Position numbers and translations under genes: made by a program
Shown: in pieces, positions 43,052 to 52,044 of the stretch
Layout of the letters: every line of letters begins with the position of its first letter
Position numbering within the stretch: the first letter of the stretch is position 1
From: Bacillota bacterium
Lineage (GTDB): Bacteria; Bacillota; Clostridia; Acetivibrionales; DSM-1351
NCBI GenBank assembly: GCA_023439045.1
Contig: JAEXOY010000006.1
Coordinates: 62,001-126,000, forward strand
DNA length: 64,000 nt
Direction: 5' to 3'
Notes under the pieces: generated by a model
Databases searched by the model: none
Seen by the model: only the letters and a program-made list of their open reading frames with translations
What the model was told of the DNA's origin: nothing

Positions 43052-43846
43052 GTGATATATATGAATGAAATACCAAAAAAACAAGCAAACGCAGAAGAGT
43101 ATCATCAATTGTTACTTCGGGAGAATTCGTTTGAGTGGTTTCAGCAGCGTTCTATGGAGTTTACTGTGCTAATGTCCTATTACAAATGCGCTTTAATGGA
43201 GATTGAGACTAAGTTCAATGTTTTAAATGTAGAATATTCTCTTCAATACGACAGAAACCCATTTAATAGCATAAAAATCAGGTTAAAAAAGCTTGACAGT
43301 ATACTCAATAAACTACAAAAACAAGGGCATGAGCTTACTGTAGCAGCTATGGAGGAGCATATAAATGATATCGCTGGTATCAGAGTTGTTTGTAAATTTC
43401 AGGACGATGTTTATCTTCTAGCAGATGCACTACTTAAGCAAGATGATATAAGATTAATAGAAAAGAAGGATTATATAGCAAATCCAAAAAAAAATGGCTA
43501 TCGCAGTTTGCATCTAATTGTGGGTGTACCTATATTTCTTGCCAACGAAAAAAGAATTATGAAGGTTGAGGTTCAGCTTCGCACAATAGCTATGGATTCA
43601 TGGGCAAGTCTAGAGCACCAATTGCGTTATAAAAAGGACGTTTCATTTACTCATGAAATGGAGAAAAAACTACAAAAGTGTGCTGAATTGAGTGCAGAAT
43701 TGGATTCTAGAATGCAGGCGTTAAGAGCAATGGTCAAAACAGAAAATGGCCATATTGATGACGATAGTGAAATACTATATGATAAGAAAAATAAGCTGCT
43801 TGGTACTTCAAAGAATATGTCTAGCTCAATTGCTTTTGAGTTATAG
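43052..43846 (+). CDS. Small alarmone synthetase, RelQ/YjbM-like (p)ppGpp synthetase
   Basis: This 264-residue protein has the RelA/SpoT synthetase domain without a hydrolase domain: NDIAGIRVVCKF with the ATP-binding region, NPKKNGYRSLHLIV, and VEVQLRTIAMDSWASLEHQLRYKK. A helical C-terminal tail follows. It makes (p)ppGpp from GTP/GDP and ATP. Either the GTG at 43052 or the ATG at 43061 could be the start; the spacing from AAGGA favours the GTG. It lies 33 bases after the kinase gene and 74 before the transporter gene, so it is probably in one operon. Confidence 0.9.
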   Translation: MIYMNEIPKKQANAEEYHQLLLRENSFEWFQQRSMEFTVLMSYYKCALMEIETKFNVLNVEYSLQYDRNPFNSIKIRLKKLDSILNKLQKQGHELTVAAMEEHINDIAGIRVVCKFQDDVYLLADALLKQDDIRLIEKKDYIANPKKNGYRSLHLIVGVPIFLANEKRIMKVEVQLRTIAMDSWASLEHQLRYKKDVSFTHEMEKKLQKCAELSAELDSRMQALRAMVKTENGHIDDDSEILYDKKNKLLGTSKNMSSSIAFEL

Positions 43847-43919
43847 AATATAGTACTTTGTCTTGAAGGAAGCAAAGTAACAATTTATACTGTGCAAAAG
43901 AAAGGAACAATTAACAAAA

Positions 43920-46900
43920 ATGTTGGAATTAAAGCAAATTGTAAAGGAATACCCGGCTGGGGGTGGCAAGGTAGAGGCTTTAAAAGGTGTAGACCTTGCT
44001 TTTCGCAAAAGTGAGTTTGTATCCATACTAGGGCAGTCCGGTTGTGGAAAAACAACAATGCTTAATATCATTGGTGGACTTGATCATTATACCACCGGTG
44101 ACCTTGTTATTAACGGAAGGTCGACAAAGGACTTCAAGGATAGAGACTGGGACACTTACCGTAATCATTCTGTTGGTTTTGTGTTTCAAAGCTATAACCT
44201 GATACCCCATCAAACAGTACTTCAAAATGTTGAAATAGCATTGAGTCTGTCAGGTGTATCCAAGTCAGAAAGGAAGAGACTTGCAAAGGAAGCACTTGAA
44301 AAGGTTGGACTGGGTGATCAGCTACGCAAGAAGCCCAGCGAAATGTCAGGTGGACAAATGCAGCGTGTTGCTATCGCACGAGCTATTGTAAACAATCCTG
44401 ATATTGTTCTTGCTGATGAACCAACAGGTGCGCTAGATAGTGAAACCAGTGTTCAGGTCATGGAAATATTAAAAGAAATATCAAAAGACCGACTGGTTAT
44501 AATGGTTACTCATAATCCTGACATAGCAAATAAGTACTCTACCCGAATTGTGAGAATGCTAGACGGCAATATACTAAGTGATTCTTCTCCTATGTTGGCT
44601 GAGGAAATCCTTGAAGAGCAGAAAGTACAAGCTGTAAGTAAAGATAAAGGCAAGAAAAACAGAAAGCCCTCCATGTCATTTGCTACTTCTTTTGGTTTAT
44701 CCCTTAAAAATCTATTTACCAAAAAAGGCAGAACTGCTCTGACATCATTCGCCGGAAGTATCGGTATAATTGGTATTGCACTGATTTTTGCAGTATCACA
44801 GGGTATGACTACTTATATTGATAAAGTACAGGAGGATACTTTATCTTCCTATCCTTTAACACTTGAGGCACAGCATGTTGATCTGGGGACACTCATGGAA
44901 ACCTTTATTAATGCTGCTACATCCTCCTCCGAACATGAAAAGGACGCAGTATATCAAAAAACTGCATTATATGATCTTGTAAATTCTTTGAACAATATGG
45001 ATACTAAGACAAATGATCTAAAGTCCTTTAAAAAGTATATGGAAAAAGAGTTTGCAAAGCAGGAGGGACAATCTCAACTAAAGGATGCTGTCAGCGGCGT
45101 ACAATATACTTACAATATGGATATGCTAATATATACCGAAAACATAGATGGCAATATAATTCTTTCAGATTCACAAAAGGTTGTTCAGGATATGCTGATG
45201 AAGTATTTTGGAAGTAGCATGGCGGGATTTGGCGAAATGGACGGGCAAGGAGCAAGTGCAAATTCACCTCTAGCCTCAATGATGACGTCAAGCAGTCCAA
45301 TGTCTATGAAGATGTGGCAGGAAATGCCCCCTGGAGATGATGGGAAGATAGTTACACCATTGATACAAAAGCAGTATGACCTTGTATACGGTTCATGGCC
45401 TACGCAATACAATGAAATTGTACTGGTGCTGGATAAAAATAATGAACTTGATGATATGACACTGTACGCATTAGGATTAAAGTCCCAAGAGGATATTGAA
45501 GCTGTCTTTGATGCTGCATTCAACAAAGAGGAGCTGACAAATAAGCATCAGAAGTGGACATATGAAGAAATTTGCGATATGGAGTTCCGCACCATCTTGT
45601 CCTCTGACTGTTATACATTGGATGACAAAACTGGCTTATATACTGATTTGAGAAAAACTGATGCTGGACTTAAGTACTTATATGATAATGGTACAGTTCT
45701 TAAGGTATCAGGTATCATTCGTCCTAGTGAAAATGCAGTGGCTACCATGCTTACTGGTTCGATAGGATATACAAGTAAGCTTACTGAGACAGTAATTGAG
45801 CATTCCAAGAATTCAGCCGCAATTAAAGCACAGCTAGCAAATCCTTCAAATGATATATTTACAGGACTACCATTCAAGGAAAGCACTGGTAATCTTGATG
45901 CTCAACAAAAGGCTAAGGATTTTAAAGCTTATATCGAGAGCCTGGACACAAACAGGAAAGCGGACGCATATATAAAAATTATGAGCATTCCTTCAGAAGA
46001 ACAGCTAGAGGGAGCAGTTTCTCAGGCCATGAGTTCAATTAAGCGAGCTGATATGGAAAAGGCTATGCTGCAAGGAATTTCACAACAAACTGGTATGAAT
46101 CAGGATGAAATGAAAGATTACGTTACCGGTATGAGTGATGAGGACATATCAAAGCTGTTCACGCAAATGGTAAGGGAGCAGGTTAAGTCACAATTTGCGG
46201 CAGAGGTAGAGGCAAAGATGAGCAAAATGACGACCCAGCAGCTTTCATCAGCGCTGGAGATGTCTGTAAATGGCTATACAGATGAGCAGTGTGCAGAGTA
46301 CTATGATGTTGTTCTGGAATTTTCACCTTCTAGCTATGACAAAAATATGCGTACTCTTGGCTATGTGAACCTGGACAATCCTTCTACTATAAATCTTTAT
46401 GCCGCAAGCTTTGAACAAAAGGACATTATTGAGGAAGCAATCACTAATTATAATAATAGTGTTGATGAGATGTCAAAAATAGGCTATACAGATTATGTAG
46501 GCCTGCTAATGTCCTCGGTAACCACTATTATAAATGCTATTACGTATGTTCTGATTGCCTTTGTAGCAGTTTCCTTAATTGTTTCCTCCATAATGATTGG
46601 TGTTATTACACTTATATCGGTTCAGGAGCGTACAAAGGAGATTGGTATACTACGTGCATTGGGTGCATCAAAGAGAAATGTATCAAGCATGTTTAACGCT
46701 GAAACGGTCATAATTGGTTTGACCTCGGGACTATTAGGTGTGCTGATTACCTATTTGCTTTGCATCCCAATTAATATGATTTTACACGCTGTGACGGGAA
46801 TAAATAATCTGAGCGCGATATTGCCAATACCAGTAGCTATTATACTTGTGCTGATAAGTGTGCTGCTCACCTTGATTTCTGGTATTATACCATCTAGAAG

Positions 46901-46943
46901 TGCAGCAAAGAAGGATCCGGTAATTGCTCTGAGAACTGAATAA
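43920..46943 (+). CDS. ABC transporter with fused ATPase and permease (MacB/FtsX type)
   Basis: This 1007-residue protein begins with an ABC ATPase (Walker A GQSGCGKTT near residue 38, signature SGGQMQRVAIARA, Walker B IVLADEPTGALD). After a linker comes a first membrane helix (FAGSIGIIGIALIFAVSQG). A large external domain of about 580 residues follows, with many acidic and Ser/Met-rich stretches, and then three C-terminal helices (VTTIINAITYVLIAFVAVSL, TSGLLGVLITYLLCIPI, PVAIILVLISVLLTLISGII). This MacB/LolCDE-like plan extrudes or mechanically extracts lipids or peptides at the envelope. The neighbouring two-component system probably controls it in response to envelope or peptide stress. 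Confidence 0.93.
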   Translation: MLELKQIVKEYPAGGGKVEALKGVDLAFRKSEFVSILGQSGCGKTTMLNIIGGLDHYTTGDLVINGRSTKDFKDRDWDTYRNHSVGFVFQSYNLIPHQTVLQNVEIALSLSGVSKSERKRLAKEALEKVGLGDQLRKKPSEMSGGQMQRVAIARAIVNNPDIVLADEPTGALDSETSVQVMEILKEISKDRLVIMVTHNPDIANKYSTRIVRMLDGNILSDSSPMLAEEILEEQKVQAVSKDKGKKNRKPSMSFATSFGLSLKNLFTKKGRTALTSFAGSIGIIGIALIFAVSQGMTTYIDKVQEDTLSSYPLTLEAQHVDLGTLMETFINAATSSSEHEKDAVYQKTALYDLVNSLNNMDTKTNDLKSFKKYMEKEFAKQEGQSQLKDAVSGVQYTYNMDMLIYTENIDGNIILSDSQKVVQDMLMKYFGSSMAGFGEMDGQGASANSPLASMMTSSSPMSMKMWQEMPPGDDGKIVTPLIQKQYDLVYGSWPTQYNEIVLVLDKNNELDDMTLYALGLKSQEDIEAVFDAAFNKEELTNKHQKWTYEEICDMEFRTILSSDCYTLDDKTGLYTDLRKTDAGLKYLYDNGTVLKVSGIIRPSENAVATMLTGSIGYTSKLTETVIEHSKNSAAIKAQLANPSNDIFTGLPFKESTGNLDAQQKAKDFKAYIESLDTNRKADAYIKIMSIPSEEQLEGAVSQAMSSIKRADMEKAMLQGISQQTGMNQDEMKDYVTGMSDEDISKLFTQMVREQVKSQFAAEVEAKMSKMTTQQLSSALEMSVNGYTDEQCAEYYDVVLEFSPSSYDKNMRTLGYVNLDNPSTINLYAASFEQKDIIEEAITNYNNSVDEMSKIGYTDYVGLLMSSVTTIINAITYVLIAFVAVSLIVSSIMIGVITLISVQERTKEIGILRALGASKRNVSSMFNAETVIIGLTSGLLGVLITYLLCIPINMILHAVTGINNLSAILPIPVAIILVLISVLLTLISGIIPSRSAAKKDPVIALRTE

Positions 46944-47085
46944 TATTAAAACAAGAAGCAATAAGTGCTGAGTTAAAAAGCCATAAATTAATATGAAATG
47001 TAAAAGCAATTATATAAAAGCAATTATATCGAAAGCAGATAGAATAAATGAAAAATTATAAAAATAATAATTAGAAATATTTTAT

Positions 47086-47126
47086 GAAGCAAGCAAAGTA
47101 TTTTTTTTGCTTGCTTCTTCTTTTAT
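47086..47126 (+). terminator. Rho-independent terminator after the ABC transporter operon
   Basis: GAAGCAAGCAAA pairs perfectly with TTTGCTTGCTTC around an eight-base loop, followed by a T-rich run. It closes the four-gene operon. Confidence 0.9.
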
Positions 47127-47245
47127 ATATGGTATCCTAGTTACCATATACACCTAATTATGCGTCATTATTTTAGTTCTGATATCTTAGTTATCTATAC
47201 GACAGTTAGTGGCATTATTTTAGTTTAGGTTTGGAGGGTTAACAT

Positions 47246-47926
47246 TTGAAAAGATATAGATACCAAATGCATTCCCATACATATCCTTGCAGTGCGTGTG
47301 GAGATATGTCACCAAGACAATTGGTGGTGGCATTAAATGCTAGTGGATATAGTGGCTGTGTCATAACCAATCATTTCTATCATGGGTACACAGGCATTGA
47401 TCGTAATCTTGATTGGACAGAGTTCATAAGACAATATGAGTTGGATTATATAGCTTGCTGTGAAGAAGCTAAAAAATATGATTTGGACATCATATTTGGT
47501 ATAGAAGAGATAGTATCAGAGGGAATTGAGATACTTTGCTACGGAGTTACTCCTGAAATTCTATATTCCAACCCAGAATTATCACAGTGTGATTATAAAT
47601 TGTGGTATAGGATAATGCACGCAAATGGTGTGCTTTGCATACAAGCCCATCCTTTTCGTGAGCGTTACTATATACCAAAGCCAGGAGTTCTTCCACATGA
47701 TTTCATTGACGGAATAGAGGTTTATAATGCTGCTAATACCCCAAAAAATAACCTAGAGGCTGAGAGGTATGCACAAGCACATCCGGAACTAATACTAGTA
47801 TCTGGTGCGGATGCTCACGATGAATTGAGTATTTGTGTTGGAGGAATAGAAGCCAAAAGGCGTATTAGAAATGGAAAAGAGCTAGTAGAGGTATTGAAGT
47901 CTCGTGAATATGTACTTATAAAGTAA
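47246..47926 (+). CDS. PHP-domain metal-dependent phosphoesterase
   Basis: A TTG start follows GGAGGG at good spacing. The 226-residue product has PHP motifs: MHSHTYPCSACGDMSPRQLV, VITNHFYHGYTG, IFGIEEIVSEG, IQAHPFRERYY and VSGADAHDELSICVGG. These supply the His/Asp/Glu metal cluster. The family includes histidinol phosphatase-like and nucleotide-hydrolysing enzymes; the substrate here is unknown. It stands alone between a terminator and the tRNA cluster. Confidence 0.87.
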   Translation: MKRYRYQMHSHTYPCSACGDMSPRQLVVALNASGYSGCVITNHFYHGYTGIDRNLDWTEFIRQYELDYIACCEEAKKYDLDIIFGIEEIVSEGIEILCYGVTPEILYSNPELSQCDYKLWYRIMHANGVLCIQAHPFRERYYIPKPGVLPHDFIDGIEVYNAANTPKNNLEAERYAQAHPELILVSGADAHDELSICVGGIEAKRRIRNGKELVEVLKSREYVLIK

Positions 47927-47982
47927 TAAAACATATATATTTAGAAAAATAAGGTAGTAGTGAAAAAGTTAGAGGTAGAAAG

Positions 47983-48016
47983 AAAAATCCTCCACACATT
48001 CGTGTGAAGGATTTTT
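47983..48016 (-). terminator. Terminator of the tRNA cluster
   Basis: AAAATCCT and CACAC arms at 47984-47997 pair with GTGTG and AGGATTTT at 48002-48015. On the minus strand a T-rich stretch follows, directly behind the CCA end of tRNA-Tyr. It may also serve the converging PHP gene. Confidence 0.85.
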
Positions 48017-48018
48017 GG

Positions 48019-48100
48019 TGGAGGGAGATGGATTCGAACCATCGAAGCTACAAGCAACAGATTTACAGTCTGCCCCCTTTGGCCACTCGGGAACCCCTCC
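48019..48100 (-). tRNA. tRNA-Tyr (GUA)
   Basis: On the minus strand, acceptor arms GGAGGGG and CCCTCC pair (with mismatch tolerance), the anticodon loop reads CTGTAAA (anticodon GUA), and the variable arm is long, as expected for a class II tRNA-Tyr. CCA is encoded (48016-48018). It is the last of three minus-strand tRNA genes. Confidence 0.93.
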
Positions 48101-48185
48101 ATAAATAATTTGATTTTTAAGGACAAAATATATTATGCATGAAAACATAGTATGTGTCAATAAAAATATTTTAAAAAAATCTTGG

Positions 48186-48258
48186 TGCCCAGAGTCGGAA
48201 TCGAACCAACGACACAGGGATTTTCAGTCCCTTGCTCTACCGACTGAGCTATCTGGGC
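48186..48258 (-). tRNA. tRNA-Phe (GAA)
   Basis: On the minus strand acceptor GCCCAGA pairs with TCTGGGC, the discriminator is A and CCA is encoded. The anticodon loop CTGAAAA gives GAA, for phenylalanine. D-arm AGCTCAGTCGGTAGAGC and T-arm GGTTCGATTCC are standard. Confidence 0.96.
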
Positions 48259-48294
48259 AAGTACTCACATTTTTGAAGGGTAAGAAGTGCTTGG

Positions 48295-48368
48295 TGGGCC
48301 TTCAGGGACTCGAACCCCGGACCAACCGGTTATGAGCCGGTTGCTCTAACCAACTGAGCTAAAGGCCC
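48295..48368 (-). tRNA. tRNA with CAU anticodon (elongator Met or lysidine Ile)
   Basis: On the minus strand acceptor GGGCCTT pairs with AAGGCCC, D-arm AGCTCAGTTGGTTAGAGC, anticodon loop CTCATAA (CAU), T-arm GGTTCGAGTCC, discriminator A and encoded CCA. It is not the initiator, as the acceptor stem is fully paired. Elongator tRNA-Met and tRNA-Ile2, whose C34 is changed to lysidine, share CAU and cannot be told apart by eye; the loop CTCATAACC resembles the Ile2 type I recall from Bacillus. Confidence 0.9.
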
Positions 48369-48607
48369 TTCAAAAACGGGCGAGTTTTAGTATATTAAAA
48401 AAAACTGATTATGTCAATAGAATAATTAATCTTTTTTGAAATAATATTAATTATTTTAAGAACACAAACATATTATTTGCTGATAAAATATATAAGTATA
48501 TGTGTAGGTATCAATAATAATAGTATTACAAATAATAATATTAGCGTTTTATATGTTGTTTATGTTGGTATTATTATAGCTCTATAAACCAAAAAAGGAG
48601 ACTTTAG

Positions 48608-49660
48608 ATGAGCATTACTCAAAATCTTGAAAAGTTGTCTATGCTTACTTCAGTTGCAGGCTTTGAAAAGCAAGCTGCACAATCGCTTTTGAATATTTTC
48701 AAGGATCTGTGTGATGAAGTATATATAGACAGATTTTATAATGTTATATGCGTAAAAAATGGTTCCCACAAAGCTGCAAAGAAAATTATGCTTACTGCCC
48801 ATATGGATGAAATAGGATTAATTGTTTCATCTGTTGATGATAACGGCTACATTGGGATTTCAAATATTGGTGGGGTGGACGCAAAGGTATTGTTAGCACA
48901 AGAGGTAATTGTCCATGGTAAGAAGGACATTTATGGTGTCATCGGTGCAACGCCGCCGCATCTATTAAAACCTGAGGATAGAGACAAAACAATCAAATTA
49001 GATGGTTTGAGAATTGATACAGGAATTGGCGGCGGCAAGCTTAAGGAGCTGGTTTCAATTGGAGACCTAATTACAATAAAAGCCCCGTTTACTTCTCTCG
49101 CTGGAGGCAAGGTTTGCTGCAAAGCGCTTGACAACAGGGCAGGTGTAAGCTGTCTAATTGAGGTGCTCAAGCTTATGCAAAATGTAAAGCATGAAAACAC
49201 TATTATCTGTGTGGCTTCTACACAGGAAGAGACCTACCTCACGGGGGTTATTACCGCTTCCCATGCATTATTACCTGATGCTGCCTTTGTAATAGATGTT
49301 TCGCACGGTGAAATACCCGATGCACCAAAGGATAATACATCAGTATTAGGAAAGGGTCCTGAAATCGCTATTGGTCCAAATTTACACCCCAAAATGGTGA
49401 GGAAGTGCTTTGATTTGGCAAAGGATGCCATGATACCATTTCAAAAGATGGTTGAATCGGGGGATACAGGCACAGAGGCTTGGGCTACACAGGTTTCCTG
49501 CCTTGGTATACCAACTGTACTGCTTTCAATCCCTCTGAGATACATGCATACTCAGGTAGAGGTTATTGCTACAGCAGATGTTAAATATACTGCACGGATT
49601 GCGGCAGAGTTTCTAAAGCTTGGTCAGCAGGAGGTTACTGACGTCTTAACACTATATTGA
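48608..49660 (+). CDS. M42-family aminopeptidase (first of three)
   Basis: The 350-residue protein has the M42 di-zinc residues in TAHMDEIGLIV (His, Asp), KALDNRAGVSCLIE (bridging Asp), STQEETYLTGV (catalytic Glu), FVIDVSHGE (Asp) and the C-terminal RYMHTQVEVI His. These enzymes are tetrahedral cytosolic aminopeptidases that trim short peptides. The motif TQEETYLTG departs from the usual QEEVGLRG of its two neighbours, so its specificity probably differs. The next paralogue starts 16 bases downstream. Confidence 0.93.
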   Translation: MSITQNLEKLSMLTSVAGFEKQAAQSLLNIFKDLCDEVYIDRFYNVICVKNGSHKAAKKIMLTAHMDEIGLIVSSVDDNGYIGISNIGGVDAKVLLAQEVIVHGKKDIYGVIGATPPHLLKPEDRDKTIKLDGLRIDTGIGGGKLKELVSIGDLITIKAPFTSLAGGKVCCKALDNRAGVSCLIEVLKLMQNVKHENTIICVASTQEETYLTGVITASHALLPDAAFVIDVSHGEIPDAPKDNTSVLGKGPEIAIGPNLHPKMVRKCFDLAKDAMIPFQKMVESGDTGTEAWATQVSCLGIPTVLLSIPLRYMHTQVEVIATADVKYTARIAAEFLKLGQQEVTDVLTLY

Positions 49661-49676
49661 TTGAGAGGTATTTTTA

Positions 49677-50726
49677 ATGATTTTGCAAGAACTTACTACA
49701 TTGAACGGTGTTGCAGGTAACGAAAACGAAGTAAGAGAGTTTATCATAGAAAAAGTAAAGAGCCTTTGTGATGACATTATCGTTGATTCCATTGGAAATG
49801 TTATCTGCCACAAAAAAGGAAGGGGCAGTAATGCAAAGATAATGTTATCCGCTCATATGGACGAGGTTGGCTTTATTATATCGGGTCACACAGATAAGGG
49901 TTATATCAAGTTTAAATGCATTGGAGGTATTGATGACAGAATACTTCCGGGCAAAAGAGTAACCATTGGTAAAGACCGGGTAAAAGGTATAATAGGTGCA
50001 AAACCTATACACATGCAGGATAAAGATGAGCGCACCAAGATAACCAAGGTTAAAAACCTTTATATTGATGTTGGTGCTGAGAGTAAAGAGGAGGCGGAGA
50101 AGCTTGCACCGCTAGCTGAGTTTGCTGCGTTTGACTCTGAATATGTTGAGTTTGGTGACAATTGCATCAAATCTAAGGCATTGGATGATAGAGTTGGATG
50201 TGCTGTGCTTATGGAAGTGCTAAAGCACGATTACGATTTTGAATTATATGTTTGCTTTACAGTTCAGGAGGAGGTTGGCTTAAGAGGTGCACAGGTTGCA
50301 GCATACAGGGTTATGCCGGATATAGCCTTAGTAATAGAGGGCACCACCTGTGCTGACGTTCCTGAGGTTGAAAAGCAGGACTATTCAACTGTTTTAGGCA
50401 ACGGTGCTGCATTGACCTTCATGGATAGAACCTGCCTTTGTGACAAGGACTTGGTAAAATACATTTATCAGCTTGCAAAGGATAGCGGAATAAAGGTTCA
50501 GTACAAACAAACCACTACCGGAGGAAATGATGCAGGACAGATACAGAGAACGGGTAAAGGTGCAAAGACAGCTTCAATTTCTGTGCCTTGCAGATATATT
50601 CACTCACCTGTATCAGTTATGAGTAGGGAGGACTTTGAGAGCGTTGAACGTCTCACTCTAAAGGTACTTGAACAACTGAGTAAGGATAAAAATGCGCTTA
50701 CGCAATTTGTTGCTGAAAATAAATAA
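49677..50726 (+). CDS. M42-family aminopeptidase (second of three)
   Basis: This 349-residue protein has SAHMDEVGFII, KALDDRVGCAVLME, VQEEVGLRGAQV, IEGTTCADVPEV and the C-terminal RYIHSPVSVM. It has the standard M42 metal ligands. It is 16 bases behind its paralogue, so the two are co-transcribed. The acidic-side specificity of glutamyl aminopeptidases is possible but cannot be read from sequence. Confidence 0.93.
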   Translation: MILQELTTLNGVAGNENEVREFIIEKVKSLCDDIIVDSIGNVICHKKGRGSNAKIMLSAHMDEVGFIISGHTDKGYIKFKCIGGIDDRILPGKRVTIGKDRVKGIIGAKPIHMQDKDERTKITKVKNLYIDVGAESKEEAEKLAPLAEFAAFDSEYVEFGDNCIKSKALDDRVGCAVLMEVLKHDYDFELYVCFTVQEEVGLRGAQVAAYRVMPDIALVIEGTTCADVPEVEKQDYSTVLGNGAALTFMDRTCLCDKDLVKYIYQLAKDSGIKVQYKQTTTGGNDAGQIQRTGKGAKTASISVPCRYIHSPVSVMSREDFESVERLTLKVLEQLSKDKNALTQFVAENK

Positions 50727-50880
50727 GCTATTTATCTTAGAAAACAGAATTATTTAATTGAAAAAATCGAGATGTTATTTGATGTAAATAATTAGGAAAT
50801 TATTGCTTTGAATTAAAAGAGTTTATTGATATAAAAAGTTTTTGATTTAAAAATATAGAAGTAAAAAAGGATGGTTCGAT

Positions 50881-51867
50881 ATGAAGGAAACACTAAAAAA
50901 AGTAACTCAAGCCTTTGGCGTTTCAGGACATGAAGACGAAATAAGAGACGTGATTATAGAAGAAATTAAGCAGTACGTTGATGAAATAAAAACAGATGCT
51001 ATGGGAAACCTCATTGCAATTAAAAAGGGAACAAAAAAGAAGATAATGCTTGCTGCTCACATGGATGAGATAGGTATTGTTGCCACATACATTGATGACA
51101 AGGGCTTTATTAGATTTTCAAATATTGGAGGAGTATCACCTTACTTTGCATTAAACCAAAGGGTAAAGTTCCAAAGTGGAGTAATTGGTTGTGTTGCAGC
51201 TGAAGGCAAGCTTCCCGACTACAAGAACCTAAATCTTTCAAAGATGTTCATAGACATTGGATGTAAGGATAAAGCAGAGACAGAAAGGTACGTCAATATT
51301 GGTGATGTAGCTACCTTTGTAGGAGATTTTTATACAATGGGTGACGTAGCTGTATCAAAGGCAATGGATAATCGTAGTGGTTGTGCAGTGCTTATTGAAA
51401 TGATAAAGGGTGCACCAAAGACCGACAATGAGATTTATTATGTGTTCACCACACAAGAAGAAGTGGGACTGCGTGGAGCAAAGACGGCTGCATATGCAAT
51501 AATGCCTGATTGCGCATTGGCAATAGACATAACTACTACTGCTGACACTCCTGAATGTCACAAGCATGATGTCATAATGACAGGTGGACCTGCTCTCAAA
51601 ATTAAGGACGCTGTCTATATAGCCCACCCCGAAATAAGAAGACTTCTTGAAGAGACCGCAAAAGCGCAAAATATACCTTTTACAAGAGAATTACTTGAAA
51701 GAGGTGGCACTGACTGCGGAGCTATCCAAACAACAGGTATTGGAGTACCTTGTGGGGGGATTAGTATTGCCTGCAGATATATTCATTCTCCATGTGAAAT
51801 GGTTAGTATTACTGACCTGAATAATTGCGTGAAGCTTGCATCAGCATTTGTACAGGAATATAAGTAA
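50881..51867 (+). CDS. M42-family aminopeptidase (third of three)
   Basis: This 328-residue protein has AAHMDEIGIVATY, KAMDNRSGCAVLIE, TQEEVGLRGAKT, AIDITTTADTPE and RYIHSPCEMV. It lies 154 bases behind the second copy, with a likely separate ribosome binding site (AAGGATGG). Three consecutive M42 genes with different substrate pockets would let the cell degrade a broad range of peptides, which fits amino-acid or peptide use. Confidence 0.93.
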   Translation: MKETLKKVTQAFGVSGHEDEIRDVIIEEIKQYVDEIKTDAMGNLIAIKKGTKKKIMLAAHMDEIGIVATYIDDKGFIRFSNIGGVSPYFALNQRVKFQSGVIGCVAAEGKLPDYKNLNLSKMFIDIGCKDKAETERYVNIGDVATFVGDFYTMGDVAVSKAMDNRSGCAVLIEMIKGAPKTDNEIYYVFTTQEEVGLRGAKTAAYAIMPDCALAIDITTTADTPECHKHDVIMTGGPALKIKDAVYIAHPEIRRLLEETAKAQNIPFTRELLERGGTDCGAIQTTGIGVPCGGISIACRYIHSPCEMVSITDLNNCVKLASAFVQEYK

Positions 51868-52044
51868 TAGGCATTCAAATATTTATATATAATTCATAAT
51901 TGGTGTTCTAAAAATTTCATATTTTTTACTTTTTAAAACAGATAGGATATTGAGAAGGATATTGGTATCTTTAGTCGAATACTATTCACATGCACAGATT
52001 TTTTGTTTTAAAAAACATATTTGCTTAAAGGGGATGGTTTTGAT

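Noticed and set aside
45185..45886. Minus-strand frames of about 90-113 codons inside the ABC transporter gene
   Set aside because: The transporter frame is fully supported by motifs on both sides; the antisense frames have no ribosome binding site or recognisable domain.
47941..48335. Short frames overlapping the tRNA cluster on both strands
   Set aside because: They read through tRNA genes and the terminator; the matching protein sequences in other genomes are known tRNA mis-translations.
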